Shown: positions 28,765 to 36,759 of the stretch, in pieces
How the letters are laid out: each line of letters opens with the position of its first letter
How positions within the stretch are numbered: the first letter of the stretch is position 1
Assembly: GCF_002105755.1 (NCBI RefSeq)
Contig: NZ_CP020821.1
Location: 1 to 64,000 of the forward strand
Length of the DNA: 64,000 bases
Source of the DNA: Mycobacterium colombiense CECT 3035
Lineage (GTDB): Bacteria; Actinomycetota; Actinomycetes; Mycobacteriales; Mycobacteriaceae
Direction of reading: 5' to 3'
The notes under the pieces: generated by a model
Seen by the model: the letters and a program-made list of their open reading frames with translations, nothing else
Told to the model about the DNA's origin: nothing
Databases searched by the model: none
Position numbers and translations under genes: made by a program

Positions 28765-28989
28765 ATGACTGTGATCGAGACTTCCCGGCGCCTGGGGGGC
28801 GCGGAGCGCAAAGTGCTGCGCCTGCAACGACGTTTGTGGCTCGCGCAGCTGGCCATGTGGCCCACCCTGACCGTGCTGGCGGTCCTGCTCGTGGCTGGCG
28901 CGCTGTGGGTGGCGCGGCGGCGGTCGACCGGTGGCCGGCATGCCGCGGCTCCCGCGAGCAGCGCGCCGGCGGGCGAATACACCCCCTGA
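28765..28989 (+). CDS. Small single-helix membrane protein under a SigF-type promoter
   Basis: 74 residues from the ATG at 28765 (a TTG lies 6 nt earlier). Basic amphipathic N-terminus (RRLGGAERKVLRLQRRLW), one membrane helix at about 32-50 (MWPTLTVLAVLLVAGALWVA), then RRR and a Ser/Ala/Pro-rich tail. No family recognised. The reason to accept it is the SigF promoter match immediately upstream and the clear membrane helix; minus-strand frames here look like shadows. A stress-induced membrane peptide is inferred. Confidence 0.65.
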   Translation: MTVIETSRRLGGAERKVLRLQRRLWLAQLAMWPTLTVLAVLLVAGALWVARRRSTGGRHAAAPASSAPAGEYTP

Positions 28990-29004
28990 GCCGGCGCCGC
29001 CGGG

Positions 29005-30015
29005 CTACCCGAGCCCGGCGCGCACCTGGTAGCGGCGCTCGGCGTAGGCGAGGTCATCGCGCCAGAGTTTGGTGGCCGCATAGCGCATCAAGGGTGTGAT
29101 CAGCGGGGCCACTCGGGAAGCGCGGGCGAAGCCGGGCCGGTCCGAATGCGCGATGGTGGCTTCCAGGACCGCCGTGCGCGGCCGGCCGTCGGGGCCCGAA
29201 CCCATTGGCGTCGCGTGGGTTTCGACGACGCTGCCGGTTCCCTCGCCGTCCACGATGCGCATGACGATGGTGCGTGCCTCCGGGCAACTGAATTCCGCGA
29301 CGACGGGCACGCCCAGGCGGCCCATCCGGAATGTCACCGCCACCAGGAACCGGTCGACGTGTTCGGTGGGCGTGGTGAGCACGTCGAGCCGGGTGAACGA
29401 GTAGGGGTGAAACCACGCGCCGTGCCAGGGATCGAGCCGGTTGGCGATGACGTCGCTCGGCTCGCACACACCCACCACGGCGGCGACCGCGCTCAGGGTG
29501 TCGCCGGTCGGCCGTTGCGCAAGCACCGGCCGGTCCAGCGGTTCCTCCTTGCCCACCGCGTCGAGCCGGACCCACGCCAGCACCCCGTCGTCATGGCTGG
29601 GCAACGGGCTCCAGCCGAACTCGCGCGAGCGGCCGTCCAGCGTCAGCCCGTGCCAGCGGCAGATCAGCGCGCCCCGGTGCACGGTGCCGGTGGCGAGGTC
29701 GGCGCCCAGGTGGGGACAACTGCGCGGCCCCACGCACAGCCGGCCCCCTTCGTCACGCCAGGCGACGACGCCGACGCCAGCGACGCGCGTGCCGAAGGGC
29801 CGCCCGCCCGGCACCCGGTCGCTGGCCGCGAACGCGTACCAGTTGCCGGTGGGTCTGCTCTGGGACCGCCGCAGCGCTCCGTCGATGATGGCGGGCTGTG
29901 CGTCGCGATACGTCGGGCGCTGATCGGCCCATGGCGTGCGCGGGATCACCTGCAGCGGCCAGCCTTTGGCCCGGGCGGTGGAAAGTCGCTGCTGGAGCTG
30001 TTCGCGAATGTTCAT
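29005..30015 (-). CDS. Rieske [2Fe-2S] oxygenase-like protein (DUF5914), end of crt operon
   Basis: 336 residues from the ATG at 30015. An N-terminal Rieske domain has CPHLGADLATGTVHRG followed by CRWHGL, the C-x-H...C-x2-H cluster ligands, at about residues 107-127. The C-terminal half has the DUF5914 features (WHGAWFHPYSFTRLDVL) and a START-like hydrophobic pocket, as in Rieske oxygenases; mononuclear iron ligands are not obvious. Start overlaps the crtU stop as ATGA. Placement suggests a late oxidation or hydroxylation of the carotenoid, but the reaction is not established to my knowledge. Confidence 0.85.
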   Translation of the reverse strand: MNIREQLQQRLSTARAKGWPLQVIPRTPWADQRPTYRDAQPAIIDGALRRSQSRPTGNWYAFAASDRVPGGRPFGTRVAGVGVVAWRDEGGRLCVGPRSCPHLGADLATGTVHRGALICRWHGLTLDGRSREFGWSPLPSHDDGVLAWVRLDAVGKEEPLDRPVLAQRPTGDTLSAVAAVVGVCEPSDVIANRLDPWHGAWFHPYSFTRLDVLTTPTEHVDRFLVAVTFRMGRLGVPVVAEFSCPEARTIVMRIVDGEGTGSVVETHATPMGSGPDGRPRTAVLEATIAHSDRPGFARASRVAPLITPLMRYAATKLWRDDLAYAERRYQVRAGLG

Positions 30016-31538
30016 GGTCGGGTGGCTCTTTCGCGGGCGGCAAGCCAGCGCAGCAGTCGTGACCTGCCTTGGGTGGGTACCGTGGCCAACGGGTGTCCGG
30101 CTAGCCCCCATCGTTGCAGGAGTTGGTTGGCGGCGCACCAGCCGGTGGTGGCGGCCCGTTCCATCAGTGCCACCGGCAGGTCGATGCGGATCGCGTCGCC
30201 GGCCAGCAGCAGGCCGGGCGTCGGCGTGATGATCGGCGGGCGGTGCGGATAGGAGCCGGGCGAGAACAGCGGGCAGTCGCTGCGGTGCAGCAGCTTCTCG
30301 TGGACGATCTGCGCGGCGGCGGTTTCGGGATACACCCTGTGCAGTTGCCGTAGCGCGGCGGCGCGCGACGGCACGGAATCCAGTGCATACGAGTGTAATT
30401 CGACGACCGAACCGCGATGCGCGGCGGCCCAGTCGCACGCTTCGCGTTCGTAGCGTTCCAGCACGCTGATGTTGTCGAGCGGTTCGTGGCCGGCGGTGCC
30501 CAGAAACGCCGGCCGGTGCGAGGCGACCGGGCGGTCGAGCCACAACCGGTGCACGGCGAACGGCGGCGCGGTGCGCAGCCGCGCAATCTGGGCGCGCCAG
30601 TCGTCGGTGCCCAGCTCGCTGGACGCCGCGACGATCCGCTGCAAACCGGCGACATCGGTGGCCACCACGACGGCGTCGGCGTCACAGTGGTCATCGGAAT
30701 CGGTGCGCACCCGAAAGGTCTTCGCCGGTTGTGTGTCGATGCGCAGGACCTTCGTGGCGAGCCGGAACCGCACGCCGCGCCCTTCGAGGTACCCGCGCAA
30801 CGGTTGCCACAGCGCGCTGTCGTAGTTGGCCGACGGCACGTCGAAGATCAGGCCTTCCGACGATCCAAGGAAGTAGATGTGAAACATGGTCGCCAACTCG
30901 GCCGCGGAAAGGTTGGCAGGGTCGGCGAAGAAACTGCGGGAGAACACCTCGAAGGCGAGATGCCTTGCCGCCTCCGGGAATCGGATGTCCTCGAGGAACG
31001 TCGCGGCGTCCGTGCGGTCCAGGCGCTGGTAGGTTCCGGGCACCGAGACGGCGGCCAGCGGTGCGGCCGCGCGGGCGTCGATGCGGGCGAAGTCGCGCAG
31101 CCGGAACGTGGGACTGCGCGCCGCGAAGACCGCGGCGTTCCACGGTGGGGTGCGCGGCAGCCCCCGGAAGCTGTCGCGCCGGCCCGCCCCGTCGATCAGC
31201 GGGTAATCCTCGACCGCGGTGAGCATCCGCAACTGCGGGTCGATCCGCCCCAGCAGCGCGCGCAGGTTGTAGTACTGCCGGAAGAACGCGTGGAAGCCGC
31301 GGTTCATCGCGAGCTCGGCGTCGCCGTCCCGCTCGGTCCAGCCGCCCACCCGGCCGCCGAGGTAGTGCTCGCTTTCGATGACCTCGACGGCGACGCCGCG
31401 CTCGGCCAGTCCGGTGGCGGCCGCCAGCCCGGCGATCCCGCCGCCGACGACGGCCACCCGCGGGCGCGATTCCAGGGCGCCCGCGTCGGGCAATCCCGTT
31501 GGCGCCGCGAATGTTCGGCGCCGCCGATCGATGCTCAT
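30012..31538 (-). CDS. crtU: Carotenoid desaturase/methyltransferase CrtU (isorenieratene-forming)
   Basis: 508 residues. FAD motif VVGGGIAGLAAATGLAERG near 29-47, an ERGV-to-GGRVGGW strand, and a conserved LAMNRGFHAFFRQYYNLR. The middle and end (LLLAGDAIRIDLPVALMERAATTG) resemble the CrtU family, which turns the beta rings of beta-carotene into aromatic phi rings by desaturation plus methyl shift, giving beta-isorenieratene and isorenieratene (called leprotene in mycobacteria). FAD-dependent, membrane-associated. Coupled to crtT upstream and to the Rieske gene downstream by ATGA overlaps. Confidence 0.9.
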   Translation of the reverse strand: MSIDRRRRTFAAPTGLPDAGALESRPRVAVVGGGIAGLAAATGLAERGVAVEVIESEHYLGGRVGGWTERDGDAELAMNRGFHAFFRQYYNLRALLGRIDPQLRMLTAVEDYPLIDGAGRRDSFRGLPRTPPWNAAVFAARSPTFRLRDFARIDARAAAPLAAVSVPGTYQRLDRTDAATFLEDIRFPEAARHLAFEVFSRSFFADPANLSAAELATMFHIYFLGSSEGLIFDVPSANYDSALWQPLRGYLEGRGVRFRLATKVLRIDTQPAKTFRVRTDSDDHCDADAVVVATDVAGLQRIVAASSELGTDDWRAQIARLRTAPPFAVHRLWLDRPVASHRPAFLGTAGHEPLDNISVLERYEREACDWAAAHRGSVVELHSYALDSVPSRAAALRQLHRVYPETAAAQIVHEKLLHRSDCPLFSPGSYPHRPPIITPTPGLLLAGDAIRIDLPVALMERAATTGWCAANQLLQRWGLAGHPLATVPTQGRSRLLRWLAARERATRP

Positions 31539-32254
31539 CGCGGCGCATCCGCCAGGAAGGTGTGCACGATGTTGGCCTCCCAACCGGGCATCGTCTCGCT
31601 GTGCACCGCGGTGAAGCCGGCCTCGGCGAGGCGACCCCGAAATCGCGTGGCGCCGTCGAATGCCAGCACGCTGCGCCACAGGTAGCGGTACAGCCCGGCG
31701 TCGCGGGTGCGCCACCACCCGGCGGGGATGATGATTCCCCAGCACAGGGCGTGCCAGATGCGGGTGGCCGCGGGGGAATCGCGCACCGAGTATTCGTGCA
31801 CCGCCAGCGTGCCGCCCGGCCGCAGCAACTCGCGGAACCTGCGCAGCTGCGCGTCGCGGTCGGCGACGTTGCGGATCAGGTAGGCGGCCAGGATGCCGTC
31901 GAACGGCCCGGCGATTCCGTGCTCGGCCAGCTGTTCGACCGGGGTGTGCACGAAGCGCACCGAGGCGGGCCAGTCCTTGGCGCGCGCCGCGTCGAGCATC
32001 CCCCGCGACGCGTCGACGGCGACGATGTCGGCCTCGGGCGCGGCGGCGAGCAGCGCGGCCGTCGAGGCGCCCGTGCCGCATCCGGCGTCGAGCAACCGTA
32101 ACCCCTTGCCGTGGGCGGGAATCCGCATCCGGCGCGCCGACAGGGCCAGCTGCGCGTGGTAGCCGGGGCTGGCGCCGACCAGGCGATCGTAGGCCGGGGC
32201 ACCCGCGTCGAACGCGGCCGCCAACTCGCCGGGGCCCGCATCACCGCCGCGCAC
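31535..32254 (-). CDS. crtT: Class I methyltransferase CrtT-like
   Basis: 239 residues from the GTG at 32254. SAM motif I LLDAGCGTGASTAAL near 53-67, then IVAVDASRGMLDAAR, AAYLIRNVADRD and LRPGGTLAVHEYSV, a UbiE-type fold. Genes of this type sit in the same place in the M. aurum and Streptomyces crt clusters and are named crtT; their reaction has not been firmly shown as far as I know. Overlaps crtYd by 14 bp and crtU by 4 bp. A methyl transfer to a quinone or carotenoid is possible. Confidence 0.82.
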   Translation of the reverse strand: MRGGDAGPGELAAAFDAGAPAYDRLVGASPGYHAQLALSARRMRIPAHGKGLRLLDAGCGTGASTAALLAAAPEADIVAVDASRGMLDAARAKDWPASVRFVHTPVEQLAEHGIAGPFDGILAAYLIRNVADRDAQLRRFRELLRPGGTLAVHEYSVRDSPAATRIWHALCWGIIIPAGWWRTRDAGLYRYLWRSVLAFDGATRFRGRLAEAGFTAVHSETMPGWEANIVHTFLADAPR

Positions 32255-32552
32255 GTTGCCGCTCCCACAGCAGCAGCACCGCGGTGACCAACGCGAAGCC
32301 GAACAAAAAGTCCTCGACCGGGATGTCGAACGGGAAACGCGCGCCGCTCAGCTGCCGATCGTCGTATCCGACGATGGGCGAGCTGAGTTTGGTCAGCCAG
32401 CCGTCCACCGGGACCTGGAACCCGAGCACGATCAACATCGACAGCCAGTACGCGGGCCGCCGGAAGAGCCCGGTGCGCAGCACCGCCAATTCCAGTGCGC
32501 AGACCAGCAATACCGCCAGCGCCGCCGGCAGGGTGTAGCCGAGGCCGGTCAT
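32241..32552 (-). CDS. crtYd: Lycopene beta-cyclase subunit CrtYd
   Basis: 103 residues, three membrane helices (LPAALAVLLVCALELAVL; AYWLSMLIVLGFQVPV; EDFLFGFALVTAVLLLW). The PVEDFLFGF motif matches the P-x-E-E/D site of the heterodimeric cyclases of actinobacteria. With CrtYc it closes both ends of lycopene to beta rings. Its start overlaps crtYc as ATGA, which would give equal amounts of the two subunits. M. tuberculosis lacks it. Confidence 0.9.
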   Translation of the reverse strand: MTGLGYTLPAALAVLLVCALELAVLRTGLFRRPAYWLSMLIVLGFQVPVDGWLTKLSSPIVGYDDRQLSGARFPFDIPVEDFLFGFALVTAVLLLWERQRARR

Positions 32553-32872
32553 CGGCGATGCACCTTCTGCAGGATGGTGGTGACGGCGTTGTAGGTCAGC
32601 AACGCGCACACCGGGATGACGAGGAAGAACAGCACCTCCTCGATCGGCACCCGAAACGGGATGCTCAGGCCGCACAGGTACCGGCGGTCGTAGGTCCACA
32701 CGTGCGCGGCCACCGCGATCTCATCCCAGACCAGGAACACCGCGGCCACCGGCACGACCGCCTTGATGACCCGCCGCCACTGGCGGTAGACGCCGGGGCC
32801 GAAGAATTCCAGCGGCGCGGTGATCACCAGGCAGGCGGCGAGCACCGCCAGGTACTGCCACCGATCGCTCAT
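32549..32872 (-). CDS. crtYc: Lycopene beta-cyclase subunit CrtYc
   Basis: 107 residues from the ATG at 32872, three membrane helices (YLAVLAACLVITAPLEFF; IKAVVPVAAVFLVWDEIAV; EEVLFFLVIPVCALLTYNAV). The PIEEVLFFLV motif is the active-site signature shared with CrtYd and fungal fusions. Partner of CrtYd in beta-carotene formation. Start overlaps the end of crtB as ATGA. The longer frame upstream is a crtB shadow. Confidence 0.9.
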   Translation of the reverse strand: MSDRWQYLAVLAACLVITAPLEFFGPGVYRQWRRVIKAVVPVAAVFLVWDEIAVAAHVWTYDRRYLCGLSIPFRVPIEEVLFFLVIPVCALLTYNAVTTILQKVHRR

Positions 32873-33819
32873 GCGGCCCCCGACTGACGAACGCCCCGCG
32901 CGCCGTTTCGCGCCCGCCACGACCGTATCAGTCCCGCGCCGGCGACCCGAAGCCGTCGGGCCGTGCCGACCGTGGCCCGGTGATCGAACACCGCGAAGTC
33001 GCTTCTTTCGATGCAGTCCAAGATCTCTGAGTACAGCGCCGCCGCGGTCGCCACGCACGGCCGCGAGCGGCGGGCGAGCGTGCCGATCCCGTTCGCGGCG
33101 AATCGGTAGGTCTGGCGGGCGATTTCGTGCTGGGCGATCAGGGCCCGGCGCACCCGTGGATCGGTGCGACGGTGCTCGTGGCACCACACCAGCAGCTCTC
33201 GATCGACGCCCTCGGCGGTTAGTTCGTCGGCCGGCAGATAAACCCGGCCGCGCTGCAGGTCCTCGTCGACGTCGCGCAGGAAATTGGTCAACTGAAACGC
33301 CCGGCCCAGCGCCGCGGCGTACGGCGCCGCCTCCCGCACCGACGTCACCGTGCCCAATATCGGAAGCACTTGCAGCCCAATGGCTTCCGCGGAGCCCCGC
33401 ATGTAGAGGTTGAGAGCTTGGCGATCGGGATAGTCGGTGACCGTGAGGTCCATCCGCATCGAAGCCAGGAAGTCCTCGAACAGATCCGCGCTGATCCGGT
33501 AGCGGCGCACGGTGTCGGTGACCGCCGCGACCAGCGGATCGTCCAGGTGGGCGCCGTCGGAGAAGAAGCGCTCCGACAGCTGCTGCAGCCGCCGGGCCCG
33601 GGCGTCGGCGCCGACCCGCGGGTCGAGGTCGTCGAGGATGTCGTCGGCGTACCGGGCGAAGCCGTACAGCGCGTGCACGGGCGGCCGCTGGTCGGGCGCG
33701 AGCAGTCGGGTGGCCAGGAAGAAGGTGCGGCCATGCGCGGCATTGAGTTCGCGGCATTGCCGGTATCCGTCGCGCAGCCGCGGATCGTCGATTCCGGCCG
33801 CGGTCAGCTCGCCGCGCAT
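32869..33819 (-). CDS. crtB: Phytoene synthase CrtB
   Basis: 316 residues from the ATG at 33819. Joins two geranylgeranyl diphosphates to 15-cis-phytoene. The first aspartate motif DDILDD (in YGFARYADDILDDLDP, about 51-66) and the second, NFLRDVDEDLQRGRVYLP, bind magnesium and substrate. The squalene/phytoene synthase signature YMRGSAEAIGLQVLPILG is complete. The crtI stop and crtB start share one base (TGATG), suggesting translational coupling. Basic, Trp-Arg rich C-terminus (SWRARNGARGVRQ). Confidence 0.95.
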   Translation of the reverse strand: MRGELTAAGIDDPRLRDGYRQCRELNAAHGRTFFLATRLLAPDQRPPVHALYGFARYADDILDDLDPRVGADARARRLQQLSERFFSDGAHLDDPLVAAVTDTVRRYRISADLFEDFLASMRMDLTVTDYPDRQALNLYMRGSAEAIGLQVLPILGTVTSVREAAPYAAALGRAFQLTNFLRDVDEDLQRGRVYLPADELTAEGVDRELLVWCHEHRRTDPRVRRALIAQHEIARQTYRFAANGIGTLARRSRPCVATAAALYSEILDCIERSDFAVFDHRATVGTARRLRVAGAGLIRSWRARNGARGVRQSGAA

Positions 33820-35339
33820 CACGGCAGCCCCGCTTTCAAATCGATGTGCGCCGCCGATCGCGCGGGGATGCCGGTGATGCGGTCGGCGGCGAGGCGCCCG
33901 GAGATCAGCGTGGTCGGCACCCCGACGCCGGGCACCGTGGAGGATCCGGCGAGCACCGCGTTGTCGATGCCGCGCACCATGTTGCCCGGCCGGAACGGGC
34001 CCGTCTGGCCGAACGTATGGGCGAGCGCGAACGGGCTGCCGGCCGCCATGCCCTGCCGCGCCCAGTCGGCCGGCGTGACGACATCCAAAACCGTTGCGTC
34101 GTGCGGCAAACCGGGCAACAGTCGATCGGCGACGTGCGAGATCATGTCCTCGACGTAGGCGCCTCCGGTGCCGTCCCAATCGATGGTGCCCCGTTCCAGG
34201 TTCGGCGCCGGCGCGAGCACATAGAGCAGGTCGCGGCCCTCGGGAGCGAGGGTGGGGTCGCTGGCCGTCGGCCGGGTGACCAACAGGGAGGGGTCGCGCA
34301 TGAGCCGTCCCTCGTCGACGATGTCGGTGAAAGTCTGATCCCACGCCTCGCCGAACAGGATGGTGTGGTGGGCCGTCCCGGGTGCGACGGCCGGACAACC
34401 CAGGTGCGCGACGACGGCCGAGGGTGAGGGCCGCAGCCGCGCCACACGACGCGGTGTGCGGCCCAGCAGCGCGTAGGTCTGCGGCAACTCGGTGGTCAGC
34501 ACCACCGCGTCGCAGGCGATGCGTCCGGTCCGCTCGGACACCACCGCGCTGACCCGACCGCCGGTGCGTTCGAGCGCGGTAACGGTTGCGCCGTAACAGA
34601 ATCGGACGCCGGCGTCGGCGGCGGCCGCGGCCAGCGCGTCGGGCAAGGCGCGCACGCCCCCGCGCGGAAACACCACACCGGAGATGGTGTCCATGTAGGC
34701 GATCACCGCGTACACCGCCAGCGCGTCGCGCGGCGCCACGCCCGCGTACAGCGACTGGAAGGTGAAGATCCGCCGCAGCCGTGGGTCGCTGATGTACCGC
34801 CTGACCATCCGGTCCCACTTGCGGAAGCCGCCGATCGCGGTCAGCTGCGCCAGCTGCGGGGTGAGCAGCGACAGCGGGGAATCGAAGTTCGCGGCGATGA
34901 AACCGTCGAATTCGGTGCGGTACAACCGCGTCAACCACTTCCGGAGCCGCCGGTAGCCCGCCGCCTGCCCGAAGCCGGCGAACTCCGCCACGGCGTCGGC
35001 CATCCGGTCCTCGTCACTGTGCACGTCCAGCGCACTCCCGTCGGCGAACACCGCGCGGTAGGCCGGGTCGACCGTCAGCAACTCCATGCGGTCGCCGAGT
35101 CGCTCGCCCACGGCCGCGAACGTCTCGTCGATGATGTCCGGCATGGTGAGCACCGTTGGCCCTGTGTCGATCCGGTAGCCGTCGATGTCGAGCCGCCCGG
35201 CGCGCCCGCCCGGCCACGGCTCACGCTCGAGAACCGTCACCGCGCGCCCGCGGCCCGCCAGGTGCAGCGCCGCGGAGAGTCCGGCCAGCCCGGCGCCGAT
35301 CACAACCACGTGATCGGCGCGCCCTTCGATGGTCCGCAT
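33819..35339 (-). CDS. crtI: Phytoene desaturase CrtI
   Basis: 506 residues from the ATG at 35339. FAD-dependent four-step desaturase turning phytoene into lycopene. N-terminal dinucleotide motif VVVIGAGLAGLSAALHLAGRG near 11-31, then GRAG and YRIDTGPTVLTMPDI. The C-terminal bacterial phytoene dehydrogenase signature GIDNAVLAGSSTVPGVGVPT lies near residues 465-484. A TTG upstream (35348) is less likely than the ATG. 28 bp separate it from crtE, the widest gap in the operon. Confidence 0.95.
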   Translation of the reverse strand: MRTIEGRADHVVVIGAGLAGLSAALHLAGRGRAVTVLEREPWPGGRAGRLDIDGYRIDTGPTVLTMPDIIDETFAAVGERLGDRMELLTVDPAYRAVFADGSALDVHSDEDRMADAVAEFAGFGQAAGYRRLRKWLTRLYRTEFDGFIAANFDSPLSLLTPQLAQLTAIGGFRKWDRMVRRYISDPRLRRIFTFQSLYAGVAPRDALAVYAVIAYMDTISGVVFPRGGVRALPDALAAAAADAGVRFCYGATVTALERTGGRVSAVVSERTGRIACDAVVLTTELPQTYALLGRTPRRVARLRPSPSAVVAHLGCPAVAPGTAHHTILFGEAWDQTFTDIVDEGRLMRDPSLLVTRPTASDPTLAPEGRDLLYVLAPAPNLERGTIDWDGTGGAYVEDMISHVADRLLPGLPHDATVLDVVTPADWARQGMAAGSPFALAHTFGQTGPFRPGNMVRGIDNAVLAGSSTVPGVGVPTTLISGRLAADRITGIPARSAAHIDLKAGLP

Positions 35340-35367
35340 GATCAACAAGCTCCCCGGTCGGTGCTAC

Positions 35368-36501
35368 TCATTCGGCGCGATCCGTGCAGACGGCCGCCAT
35401 TTCGGCCAGCGCGGTGCGCACCGGCTCGCCGATCGGCAGGTCGCCGAGGTGATCGCGCGCGGAAGCGACGCGGTCACCGATCATCTGCTCGATCAGCTGC
35501 ACCGCGCCGGTCTCGGCGATCAGCGCCTTCCACCGCTCGATCGCGTTGTCGTCGAGGGCTTCACGATTCGCCAGGCCGACGAGTTCACGCCGGGTCGGCG
35601 CATCGGCCAGCTGGTGGGCGGCCACCACCACGCTGGTGGCCTTGCGCTCCAGCAGGTCGCCGGCGCCCGGCTTGCCCGTCACCGCCGGCGAGCCGAAGAC
35701 GCCCAGTATGTCGTCGCGAAGCTGGAACGCCTCGCCGACGGCGGCGCCATAGCGGCCGAGTTGGGACAGCGTCCGATCGTCGCACTCGCCCATAGCCGCG
35801 CCGATTTCCAGCGGCCGGCGCACCGTGTAGTTGCCCGACTTACGCCGTGCCACGTCGAGCACGGCTTCCAGCCCGGGCAGCTGGCGCGCATCGTTGGTCA
35901 GGTCGGCGAACTGCCCGACGGCGAGCTCGGTGCGCATGGCGTCATAGCGCGGCCACGCGCGTTGCAGGCGTCGCGGCTCGACGCCGCTGTCGCGCAGCAT
36001 CTGTTCGGCCCAGATGAGGCACAGGTCGCCGAGCAGTATGGCGGCGGATTCACCGAACCGCCGCGACGATCCCGGCAATCCGCGCTCGCGATGCCATTGG
36101 CCGAATTGCCGATGCGCCGACGCGCGCCCGCGCCGTTCGTCGGAACCATCCATGACGTCGTCCTGCAGCAACGCGAAGGCGTGCACCAACTCGAAGCTGG
36201 CGGCGGCCCGCAGCGCCGCGTCGTCGGGCGGTGCGCCGCACAGCCAGCCCAGATACACGAACGTCGACCGCAGGCACTTACCGCCGGAGACGAACTGAAC
36301 CAGGATGTCGCCGGCGGCTTCCATGCGCGCATCGTCCAGTTCGCCGGCACGTCGCGCTGCGATGAAATCGGCGACGTCGCCCAGGACCATCCGCCGCACG
36401 TTCGATCGCCATGCTTGGAAGTCGTCCGCGCTCAGCCAACCGATCGCCAGCGGCGGCGAAGCCGTGGCGGGTGAAAACGACAAAGCTCCCATAATGTCCA
36501 A
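35368..36501 (-). CDS. crtE: Geranylgeranyl diphosphate synthase CrtE
   Basis: 377 residues from the TTG at 36501, preferred because GGGAGGGAG ends 3 nt before it; the ATG at 36492 is the alternative. Trans-prenyltransferase with first Asp-rich motif LLQDDVMDGSDERRG (near 112-126) and second FQLRDDILGVFG (near 260-270), plus GGKCLRSTFVYL for IPP binding. Extends DMAPP/FPP with IPP to C20. First gene of the eight-gene crt operon; a SigF-type promoter and the 29-bp MarR-like operator lie upstream. Divergent from the second MarR gene. Confidence 0.94.
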   Translation of the reverse strand: MDIMGALSFSPATASPPLAIGWLSADDFQAWRSNVRRMVLGDVADFIAARRAGELDDARMEAAGDILVQFVSGGKCLRSTFVYLGWLCGAPPDDAALRAAASFELVHAFALLQDDVMDGSDERRGRASAHRQFGQWHRERGLPGSSRRFGESAAILLGDLCLIWAEQMLRDSGVEPRRLQRAWPRYDAMRTELAVGQFADLTNDARQLPGLEAVLDVARRKSGNYTVRRPLEIGAAMGECDDRTLSQLGRYGAAVGEAFQLRDDILGVFGSPAVTGKPGAGDLLERKATSVVVAAHQLADAPTRRELVGLANREALDDNAIERWKALIAETGAVQLIEQMIGDRVASARDHLGDLPIGEPVRTALAEMAAVCTDRAE

Positions 36502-36557
36502 GCGCTCCCTCCCGGACGGCTTGGCATGCCCAGACCTGCGGCCTAAACACCCGCGTC

Positions 36558-36583
36558 ATACCCGTCGGCGAGCCCGGTAAAAC
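36558..36583 (-). promoter_or_regulatory. SigF-type promoter of the crt operon
   Basis: On the minus strand GTTT (36583-36580, inside GGGGTTTT) and GGGTAT (36563-36558) are 16 nt apart, a close match to the SigF consensus. Predicted start of transcription is near 36551, giving a leader of about 50 nt before the crtE TTG. SigF is known to be needed for carotenoid pigment in M. smegmatis, in line with this. Confidence 0.78.
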
Positions 36584-36640
36584 CCCAGCGCCGTCCGCCA
36601 GACGCGCCCTCGCGTCGCCCGCTACCACATACCCACCTCG

Positions 36641-36669
36641 TTCAATAACTTAAACATTAATTTAATGAA
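36641..36669. promoter_or_regulatory. 29-bp inverted repeat, island operator B
   Basis: Half sites TTCAATAACTTA (36641-36652) and TAATTTAATGAA (36658-36669) flank AACAT. Same layout and same core TTAAACATTAAT as operator A (25627-25655). It lies between the crtE SigF promoter and the divergent MarR gene, about 60 bp upstream of the SigF promoter -35 element. Confidence 0.75.
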
Positions 36670-36713
36670 CTGAACCGTCTCGCGCCAGCCGGGACACCGG
36701 TCGGCCGAACCAT

Positions 36714-36725
36714 TAAGTAACTGAA
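36714..36725 (+). promoter_or_regulatory. Extra half-site before the MarR gene
   Basis: TAAGTAACTGAA matches the right half of operator A (TAATCAACTGAA) at 10 of 12 positions; TAATGAACTGAA at 36663-36674 is another close copy. This one overlaps the -35 region expected for the MarR gene, whose -10 is probably TATGCT at 36745-36750, so it may serve autoregulation. Confidence 0.5.
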
Positions 36726-36759
36726 ATGTCACCGCGATCGGCGATATGCTCGCAGCGTT

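Noticed and set aside
28650..29081. Minus-strand frame of 143 codons over the small membrane gene
   Set aside because: No membrane or domain pattern, while the plus strand has a SigF promoter match and a clear membrane helix.
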